NCBI GenBank assembly: GCA_002348365.1
Contig: DEBC01000057.1
Coordinates: forward strand, 1 to 23,453
Length of the DNA stretch: 23,453 bases
Reading direction: 5' to 3'
Source: Alphaproteobacteria bacterium UBA2966
GTDB taxonomy: Bacteria > Pseudomonadota > Alphaproteobacteria > UBA2966
Shown here: in pieces, positions 15,113 to 23,453 of the stretch
Numbering within the stretch: the stretch's first letter is position 1
Layout: every line of letters starts with the position of its first letter
Position numbers and translations under genes: made by a program
Notes under the pieces: generated by a model
The model's database searches: none
What the model was told of the DNA's origin: nothing
The model's input: only the letters and a program-made list of their open reading frames with translations

Positions 15113-16594
15113 CTACCCCCGATTGGGACTGACGAAGACCGTCTTCTGCTGCGTATAGGCCTCGATGCCCTCCATGCCGAGCTCTCGGCCGTACCCGCTC
15201 TCGCCATAGCCACCATAGGGGGCGCCCGGCGTCAGGAAGGCATATGTGTTGACCCAGACGTTTCCGGCCTTGATGCGATCGGAGATGTGGTTGGCACGGG
15301 CCAGATCGTTGGTGTGGATGCCCGCCGCAAGTCCATAACGCGAATCGTTGGCGAGCTTCACCGCCTCCTCGTCATCCTTGAACATGAAAATGGAGGCGAC
15401 GGGACCGAAAATCTCCTCCTGGGCGATGGTCGAATCCGGTGGTACGCCGGTGAAGATCGTCGGCTTCACGAAGAAGCCCTTGTCGAGTTCCTCTGGCGCT
15501 TCGCCACCGACGGCGAGCGATGCGCCCGAGGCACGGCCCTGCTCGATAAAATCGAGCACGCGACGCCGCTGCTTGTCTGAAATGAGCGGCCCCACCTGGG
15601 TTTTCTCTGAGGATGGGTCACCGATCCTCATCTGTCCGGCAAACGATGCCATCCGGTCGATGAATTCATTGTGGATCCGTTCGTGTACCAGCAGGCGCGA
15701 ACCCGCCAGGCACATCTGACCGGCATTGTGGAACACGCCAAGCACCGCCTTCTTCAAGGCAAGATCGAGATCGACGTCCTCGAAGAAGATGTTTGCTGAT
15801 TTTCCGCCGAGCTCCAGCGTAACCGGTGTGTGATTGATCGAGGCGTTGTTGGCCACGAAGCGCCCCGTGGCGGTACTGCCGGTGAAAGCAATCTTGCCGA
15901 TGCCTGGATGGCGGGTCAGCGCATCGCCGACGACCGGTCCCTGACCCGTGACGACGTTGAGGACACCCGGCGGGAAACCGACTTCCACGGAGAGCTCCGC
16001 AAGCTTCAGCAGCGTCAGCGGCGTCTGCGCGGCAGGCACGATAACGACAGCATTACCGGCAGCAATGGCTGGCGCGATCTTCCAGCTCGCCATCATGATC
16101 GGGTAGTTCCACGGAACAATCTGGCCGACCACGCCGTAGGGCTCGCGACGAACCGTGGTCCGCATCGCCGGCTCGGTCTCGATGGTGAGTCCGCGCAGCT
16201 TGGTGGCGGCACCGCCGAAATACTCAAACGTCTCGATCGTGTTTGGGATATCGAAGCCCCGTACATGACGTATGGGCTTGCCCTGGTTCATGCATTCGAG
16301 CTGCGCGAATTCCTCGAACCGGTCCTCAACGGCACGCGCGAGGTCGAGAAGGAGCCGACCTCGCTTGCGCGCGCCCAGTGCCTTCAACGCCTCGAATCCT
16401 TCGTGCGCAGCCGATACCGCGCAATCGATGTCTTCAGGCCCACCTTCGGCAACCTGGGCGATCACCTCCTCCGTCGCGGGGTTGAGAACGTCAAAGGTGC
16501 TCCCGCCCTGAGCCTGCGAGAACTCACCAGCGATGAACATGCCAAGGGGCTGTTCGGGTGTAGACGGTATCGTTTCGGCAGTCGAGGAAGCCAT
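15113..16594 (-). CDS. aldehyde dehydrogenase superfamily protein, cofactor lysine replaced
   Basis: A 493-residue protein close to betaine/aldehyde dehydrogenases over its full length. The catalytic Cys295 (GQMCLAGSR), general base Glu261 (LELGGKS), oxyanion Asn163 (PWNYP) and the FTGST nucleotide loop (237-241) are present. The conserved NAD(P) ribose-binding Lys and following Glu in the family pattern VIKPAEQTP are Val186 and Ala189 here (VIVPAAQTP); the codons GTG and GCG read unambiguously. Cofactor affinity may therefore be altered, or hydride transfer lost with esterase activity kept. The expected role is oxidation of an aldehyde, made by the GMC enzyme, to the acid. It is first in a leftward three-gene operon; ATG 16594 faces the divergent SDR gene across 383 bases. 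Confidence 0.93.
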   Translation of the reverse strand: MASSTAETIPSTPEQPLGMFIAGEFSQAQGGSTFDVLNPATEEVIAQVAEGGPEDIDCAVSAAHEGFEALKALGARKRGRLLLDLARAVEDRFEEFAQLECMNQGKPIRHVRGFDIPNTIETFEYFGGAATKLRGLTIETEPAMRTTVRREPYGVVGQIVPWNYPIMMASWKIAPAIAAGNAVVIVPAAQTPLTLLKLAELSVEVGFPPGVLNVVTGQGPVVGDALTRHPGIGKIAFTGSTATGRFVANNASINHTPVTLELGGKSANIFFEDVDLDLALKKAVLGVFHNAGQMCLAGSRLLVHERIHNEFIDRMASFAGQMRIGDPSSEKTQVGPLISDKQRRRVLDFIEQGRASGASLAVGGEAPEELDKGFFVKPTIFTGVPPDSTIAQEEIFGPVASIFMFKDDEEAVKLANDSRYGLAAGIHTNDLARANHISDRIKAGNVWVNTYAFLTPGAPYGGYGESGYGRELGMEGIEAYTQQKTVFVSPNRG

Positions 16595-16626
16595 CGGTGT
16601 GTTCCCGTGAAGATGAATGACGTGGT

Positions 16627-16641
16627 GCCGTCGTCGACGGC
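16627..16641 (-). promoter_or_regulatory. palindrome GCCGTCG-T-CGACGGC before ALDH operon
   Basis: Two perfect 7-base arms (16627-16633 and 16635-16641) flank a single T, 32 bases upstream of ATG 16594. The size and position fit a dimeric repressor or activator site. In DNA this GC-rich, short palindromes also arise by chance. Confidence 0.35.
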
Positions 16642-16927
16642 GGAGGCAATTTCTGCGGGGCTTCGTTTAACGGGTTTGCCCGCCCGTTGACCAGCGGAAT
16701 CTACGAATCAAGAGCTGACAGCACCACATGCGTCCATCCGGCACAAACATCTGCGGATGCCGGTCCATCATTGAAGTCGTGCACCGGAGTACCCTTGAAG
16801 TCACGCAGCGGAAGGTTATAAGAAGCCCGGAGATCTCCAGATGAACGTGTCCATGGAGGACGTTGGAATTACCATTCTTCATGCACAAATTGGCGATGAA
16901 GTCGCAGTGCACGTGACGAGTACTGGC

Positions 16928-16941
16928 CGATCGTACGATCG
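16928..16941 (+). promoter_or_regulatory. 14-bp perfect palindrome before the SDR gene
   Basis: CGATCGTACGATCG is fully self-complementary and ends 36 bases before ATG 16978, just upstream of the ribosome binding site GGAGAGG (16966-16972). It is an operator candidate for control of the SDR/BVMO run. No regulator gene is in the window. Confidence 0.4.
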
Positions 16942-16977
16942 ATTTGGCTGCGGCAGTTCGATGATGGAGAGGCAGGC

Positions 16978-17748
16978 ATGGGTATGAGGCTCGAAGGCCG
17001 AACGGCATTGATCACGGGTGCGGCGGGCGGCATAGGCAGCGCGACAGCGTTGGCCTACGCCCGCGAGGGTGCCGACTTGTGCCTGTCGGATTATGCAGAC
17101 ACTGGCAGCATTGCAGCCGAAGTCGAAAAGTTGGGCCGGCGCGTCGTAGAAGTGGATGCAGACGTCACCGATCGCGACCAGGTTCACGCGATGGTTGCCA
17201 CCGCGCTCGACGCCTTTGGACGCATCGACATCCTGGCGACAATCGCCGGCGTCCAGTCGCTCGGAGGCGCGGAGAACCTCGACGAGGCAGAGTGGGATCG
17301 CGTTATCGACATCAATCTCAAAGGGACCTGGCTCTGCTGTCAGGCCGTCATCCCCGCCATGCGGGAGCAGAAATACGGCCGAATTATCACGATCGGATCG
17401 AACGTCGTCGCCATTGGCGGAAACTCGCGCCCGTGGCTCGATCGGGATGAACAGCTCGGCTCCGCCAATGTCGCGTATGGTTCGTCCAAAGCAGGCGTTC
17501 ACGCAATTACCTTGTATCTCGCTAAGGAGCTCGCCGCCGACGGAATCACCGTAAATTCTGTGGCACCCGGACCCGTCGCAACCGCAATGGTCAAAAAAGT
17601 CCGTCCGGGCGTCCTGGCCTCTATTCCAGTGGGACGTTTGGGCAAGCCGGAGGAGATCGCGGATGCGGCCCTCTACCTTGCCGGCGAACTGACCGGCTAC
17701 ATGACGGGTGGAATCCTTGACATAAACGGCGGTCGCAATATCGCTTGA
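16978..17748 (+). CDS. SDR-family NAD(P)-dependent oxidoreductase 1
   Basis: A 256-residue classical short-chain dehydrogenase/reductase. The cofactor loop is TGAAGGIG (13-20), with D38 after strand 2 suggesting NAD rather than NADP; D62 binds adenine (DADVT). The usual NNAG is TIAG (88-91). The tetrad reads N113, S141, Y167, K171. Ser to Tyr spacing is 26 rather than the usual about 13, because a segment around SRPWLDRDEQ (150-159) is inserted beside the active site. It interconverts an alcohol and a ketone of unknown identity. GGAGAGG is 5 bases before ATG 16978. It is first in the rightward run; the second SDR follows after 52 bases. Confidence 0.92.
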   Translation: MGMRLEGRTALITGAAGGIGSATALAYAREGADLCLSDYADTGSIAAEVEKLGRRVVEVDADVTDRDQVHAMVATALDAFGRIDILATIAGVQSLGGAENLDEAEWDRVIDINLKGTWLCCQAVIPAMREQKYGRIITIGSNVVAIGGNSRPWLDRDEQLGSANVAYGSSKAGVHAITLYLAKELAADGITVNSVAPGPVATAMVKKVRPGVLASIPVGRLGKPEEIADAALYLAGELTGYMTGGILDINGGRNIA

Positions 17749-17800
17749 ATGTTCGGCTAGCTACCGCTTCGAACCATTCCAACGAATCGAGGAACGATAA

Positions 17801-18571
17801 ATGCGTCTGGATAATCGAATGGCGATTGTCACCGGGGCCGGCTCCGGGTTGGGGCGGGGAACGGCCGTCCTGCTCGCCGAGCGTGGAGCTCACGTCGCTG
17901 CGGCAGACCTCAACGCCGATGGGGCGGCTGAAACCGCCGCGATCATCCGCGAGGCTGGGGGCCGCGCCGAAAGCTATGTCGTAGAGGTGACGGACGCCGA
18001 CTCAATCGACGTCATGGTCAGCTCGGCGGTCTCGGACCTCGGTGACCTGGAAATCATGGTCAACAATGCCGGCGTACTCGACGGCTGGCTCGACGTCGAC
18101 GAAACCGATATGGAGCTGTGGCACAAGGTCATCGATGTCGATTTGACGGGTGTCTTCCTCGGGTCGAAGCGAGCGCTCACCGAGATGCTGCCGCGCGGGC
18201 GCGGAAAGATCGTCAATACCGCTTCGACGGCGGGCCTGGTGGGTCACGGTGGCGGGGCGGCCTACGTTGCTGCCAAACACGGAGTCGTGGGACTGACCAA
18301 GCAGATGGCGGTGGCTTACGCCGGACGTGGCATCAACGTGAATTGCGTTTGCCCGGGCGCCGTCCCGACATCATTGCGAGACAATTCCCTTGCGGAGATG
18401 GGCTCGCATAAGGGCATCGGCAACGAAGAGGCCCTTCGTGCGTACATTCCGGCTGGCGAGCGCGGCGTGATCGAGGATATCGCGGCCGCGATCTGCTACC
18501 TCGCGTCAGATGATGCGCGCTACGTGCATGGGACGAGCCTGGTCGTCGACGGGGGCTGGACGGCGAAGTAA
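17801..18571 (+). CDS. SDR-family NAD(P)-dependent oxidoreductase 2
   Basis: A 256-residue classical SDR. The cofactor loop is TGAGSGLG (11-18), with D36 after strand 2, which favours NAD; the NNAG motif is at 88-91; S142, Y155 and K159 (YVAAK) have standard spacing. The fourth catalytic position, normally Asn in the IDVNLTG pattern, is Asp114 (IDVDLTG). The C-terminus with YVHGTSLVVDGGWTAK is typical. Only moderately similar to SDR 1, so a separate step or stereochemistry is likely rather than a fresh duplication. GAGGAACG precedes ATG 17801. The gap from SDR 1 is 52 bases and to the DUF1989 gene 92 bases, consistent with one transcript. Confidence 0.93.
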   Translation: MRLDNRMAIVTGAGSGLGRGTAVLLAERGAHVAAADLNADGAAETAAIIREAGGRAESYVVEVTDADSIDVMVSSAVSDLGDLEIMVNNAGVLDGWLDVDETDMELWHKVIDVDLTGVFLGSKRALTEMLPRGRGKIVNTASTAGLVGHGGGAAYVAAKHGVVGLTKQMAVAYAGRGINVNCVCPGAVPTSLRDNSLAEMGSHKGIGNEEALRAYIPAGERGVIEDIAAAICYLASDDARYVHGTSLVVDGGWTAK

Positions 18572-18663
18572 CTGGTGGAGGCCAGGCGCGATTCTCCACA
18601 TTCGTCCCACCCGATGCCGCGACGAGGTAGAGTAATCTGGATCGGGTAAGTTGGGAGGACGCC

Positions 18664-19296
18664 ATGCCACAGACCGACGCGCATGTACCTGGACGAACTG
18701 TGCTGGACGAGGTGATCCCCGCGCGTGCAGGCTGGAGCCGCGTGATTGAGAAGGATCAGATTCTCCGCGTCATCGACCTTGAAGGCCGCCAGGCAGTCGA
18801 TTTCATCTGCTACAACGCCAATGACTATGAAGACCGTTACGGCGCCCCAGACACGTTGAAGATCAGCCCGGGTGGAATTTTCATCGGGCTGGGGACTGTG
18901 CTCTACAGCGTGAACTGCAACCCTCTGTTCACCGTCGTTGCCGACACCTGCGGCAAGCATGACACCATGGGTGGCTGCTGTTCGGACGCCATCAACCGGA
19001 CCCGCTACAACGCGCCGGGACATCCAAACTGCCGCCAGAACTTCCTCGACCAGCTCGCCGAATACGGCATGGACTCGCGGGACATTCCCGACAACCTCAA
19101 TTTCTTCGTCTACATGCCCGTGGCGGAGTCCGGGGCGTTTTTGTTGGAACCCGGACTATCCAAGCCAGGTGACTATGTCGACCTGCGCGCCGAGATGAAC
19201 GTGCTGACGGTGATCTCCAACTGTCCGCAGATCAACAATCCGATCAACGATTTCAACCCGACCCCGATCCAGGTTACGGTCTTCGAAGCCAACTGA
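18664..19296 (+). CDS. DUF1989 (urea carboxylase-associated) family protein
   Basis: A 210-residue cytosolic protein of the DUF1989 family. It is recognised from VDFICYNANDYEDRY (45-59), ADTCGKHDTMGGCC (93-106), the YNAPGHPNCRQNF segment (115-127) and NFFVYMPV with the later PGDYVDLRAEMNVLTVISNCPQINNP. Candidate metal or catalytic residues are H99, D100, C105, C106, H120 and C123. Relatives accompany urea carboxylase and other amide or guanidine pathways, but no urea carboxylase is nearby, so its job here is open. GGGAGGA stands directly before ATG 18664. It lies in the middle of the rightward catabolic run between SDR 2 and the first monooxygenase. Confidence 0.9.
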   Translation: MPQTDAHVPGRTVLDEVIPARAGWSRVIEKDQILRVIDLEGRQAVDFICYNANDYEDRYGAPDTLKISPGGIFIGLGTVLYSVNCNPLFTVVADTCGKHDTMGGCCSDAINRTRYNAPGHPNCRQNFLDQLAEYGMDSRDIPDNLNFFVYMPVAESGAFLLEPGLSKPGDYVDLRAEMNVLTVISNCPQINNPINDFNPTPIQVTVFEAN

Positions 19297-19407
19297 AGTC
19301 CACGACATTCAGGAGTGGTCCCAAAGGCAATTGAGTCGCATCGCTCCGATCGCGCTAACTGCCGACGGACAGCCGCCACGTGGTCTATTCTGGCGCACTC
19401 CTACACC

Positions 19408-19420
19408 TTTCCGGCATAAT
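19408..19420 (+). promoter_or_regulatory. promoter-like element before BVMO 1 (TTTCCGGCATAAT)
   Basis: The same string, with one base changed, occurs before BVMO 2 at 21272-21284. It ends 32 bases before ATG 19453, and the second ends 31 bases before ATG 21316. CATAAT could be a -10 box; no clear -35 box is present. The match may simply reflect the gene duplication. Confidence 0.42.
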
Positions 19421-19452
19421 CACCGCAAAGGGCGACCAACCCGGGAGACCGC

Positions 19453-21135
<1,683 letters not shown>

Positions 21136-21140
21136 TTCTC

Positions 21141-21249
21141 CCCTCACCCTCGGTCGCTCTGCTTCCTCTGCCCTCTCCCCGAGGGAGAGGGCGCCGAGCA
21201 AAGCGAGGTGGGCTTGGCCCGCCGAAGCTTTAGCGAAGGCGGGTGAGGG
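21141..21249. repeat. hairpin-forming intergenic repeat after BVMO 1
   Basis: Outer arms CCCTCACCC (21141-21149) and GGGTGAGGG (21241-21249) are complementary. Inside are CCCTCTCCC (21171-21179) with GGGAGAGGG (21183-21191) and CCCGCC (21218-21223) with GGCGGG (21238-21243). It is related in outer arms to the element at 23003-23080. Position behind a stop codon suggests a REP-like element with a terminator or RNA-stability role. Confidence 0.72.
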
Positions 21250-21271
21250 ACCACTCGCAATTCTTTGGACA

Positions 21272-21284
21272 TTTCCGCCATAAT
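21272..21284 (+). promoter_or_regulatory. promoter-like element before BVMO 2 (TTTCCGCCATAAT)
   Basis: It matches the element before BVMO 1 at 12 of 13 bases, at nearly the same distance from the start codon (ATG 21316). It lies outside the repeat 21141-21249, so BVMO 2 may have its own promoter. Confidence 0.42.
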
Positions 21285-21315
21285 GCTGCGATCGAACCCC
21301 GCACGGTAAGGTCCT

Positions 21316-23001
<1,686 letters not shown>

Positions 23002-23002
23002 T

Positions 23003-23080
23003 CCCTCACCCGCCTCGCTACGCTCTTCGCCTTCTGCCTGAGGGAGAAGGCAGAAGGAGCGAAGCGACCGAGGGTGAGGG
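23003..23080. repeat. hairpin-forming intergenic repeat after BVMO 2
   Basis: A near-continuous palindrome of 78 bases: CCCTCACCC (23003-23011) with GGGTGAGGG (23072-23080), CGCTACGCTC with GAGCGAAGCG (one mismatch), and CCTTCTGCC (23030-23038) with GGCAGAAGG (23049-23057). It begins one base after the BVMO 2 stop codon. It shares its outer arms with the repeat at 21141-21249. Confidence 0.75.
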
Positions 23081-23110
23081 TCCCGTCGGTCAAGTGGGAG
23101 AATGTGTACT

Positions 23111-23140
23111 TTGTCATCGTGCAATTCCCCATGACAGAAT
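23111..23140 (+). promoter_or_regulatory. possible sigma-70 promoter for the flavin-reductase gene
   Basis: TTGTCA (23111-23116) and CAGAAT (23135-23140) have 18-base spacing and match the -35 and -10 consensus at 5 and 4 of 6 positions. It lies downstream of the hairpin repeat and 39 bases before ATG 23179. Unsupported by other data. Confidence 0.35.
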
Positions 23141-23178
23141 GCCGGCGTAATTCTTAATCCTCCCGGACACCGATCACC

Positions 23179-23453
23179 ATGTTCTTTGAACCCGAAAAGG
23201 TCGGCATGGCACCGCCGCCCTTCAAGCACACCGTCTACAACGCCCTTGTCGTGCCACGACCGATCGGCTGGATCACCACGATGAGCCCCGACGGATTCAT
23301 CAACCTGGCGCCCTTCAGCTTCTTTAACCAGCTGAGCCCCGACCCGCCCTGCGTGATGTACTGCCCCAACAACTACAAACCCGGCACGCAGGAACATAAA
23401 GACTCCCTGCTCAACGCCGAGGCGACAGGAGAATTCGTTTACAACATGTGCAC
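23179..23453 (+). CDS. flavin reductase-like domain protein, 5' part only
   Basis: Ninety-one codons are visible before the window ends. The sequence after ATG 23179 (MFFEPEKVGMAPPPFKH) leads into VVPRPIGWITTMSPDGFINLAPFSFFNQLSPDPPCVMY, the typical N-terminal half of the flavin reductase / DIM6-NTAB FMN-binding split barrel; PRPIGW and NLAPFSFF are the hallmark flavin-binding segments. Members reduce flavin with NAD(P)H or bind flavin for another enzyme. Since the upstream BVMOs carry their own NADPH site and do not need a separate reductase, this protein may serve a different monooxygenase, or act on its own. It is co-directional with the BVMO genes, but a strong hairpin and a possible promoter separate it. 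Confidence 0.88.
   Translation, partial: MFFEPEKVGMAPPPFKHTVYNALVVPRPIGWITTMSPDGFINLAPFSFFNQLSPDPPCVMYCPNNYKPGTQEHKDSLLNAEATGEFVYNMC

Larger units (their letters stand above)
16595..16977. promoter_or_regulatory. 383-base divergent intergenic region
   Basis: It separates the leftward ALDH operon from the rightward SDR/BVMO run and must carry promoters in both directions. I see no convincing sigma-70 boxes, RNA gene or convincing ORF. Two palindromes stand close to the two start codons and are listed separately. A 48-codon ORF (16841-16987) was judged unconvincing. Confidence 0.55.

Noticed and set aside
16841..16987. 48-codon ORF upstream of and overlapping the first SDR
   Set aside because: A weak GGAG is present, but no recognisable family, and the ORF contains the palindrome and the ribosome binding site of the SDR; left unannotated.

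Overview
The window looks like part of the chromosome of a GC-rich, metabolically versatile proteobacterium. That is inferred from GC-rich codon use, a Thr-tRNA remnant with an encoded CCA, and a dense set of oxidative catabolic enzymes. The genus cannot be told from the sequence. The left 2.9 kb is clearly different: it is AT-rich and looks acquired.

Layout. (a) 1-3.4 kb, accessory segment: a stretch rich in nested complementary helices (possible structured RNA) in front of a 70-residue very basic ORF; then an AT-rich, leftward, overlapping pair made of an HD-domain phosphohydrolase with a C-terminal GAF domain and a shorter paralogue whose HD metal ligands are nearly all lost; then a small ferredoxin-fold protein and the 3' half of a tRNA-Thr, which is a plausible attachment-site scar. 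(b) 3.5-5.65 kb: a large TPR-sulfotransferase whose natural N-terminus appears to be cut by one in-frame stop. (c) 5.9-12.3 kb: alpha/beta hydrolase, luciferase-like flavin oxidoreductase, two tandem DUF3237 proteins, a NIPSNAP protein, an Uup-type ABC-F ATPase and a TauD/TfdA dioxygenase. (d) 12.5-16.6 kb: a leftward operon read as aldehyde dehydrogenase, GMC alcohol oxidoreductase, SMP-30 lactonase. (e) 17.0-23.45 kb, transcribed divergently: two SDR dehydrogenases, a DUF1989 protein, two tandem Baeyer-Villiger monooxygenases and the start of a flavin-reductase-like protein.

Taken together, blocks d and e hold each enzyme class needed to take a cyclic alcohol to a dicarboxylic acid: SDR (alcohol to ketone), BVMO (ketone to lactone), SMP-30 or alpha/beta hydrolase (lactone to hydroxy acid), GMC or SDR (hydroxy acid to oxo acid) and ALDH (oxo acid to acid). 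The substrate is unknown and this pathway is an inference. No regulator or transporter gene is visible, but palindromes lie upstream of both divergent operons. Hairpin-forming repeats sit directly behind both BVMO genes and between the convergent dioxygenase and lactonase genes.

The most unusual items are the HD-GAF/pseudo-HD pair beside the tRNA scar, the possible structured RNA with its basic ORF, the aldehyde dehydrogenase lacking the usual cofactor-binding lysine, and the duplicated BVMO units with matching upstream and downstream elements.
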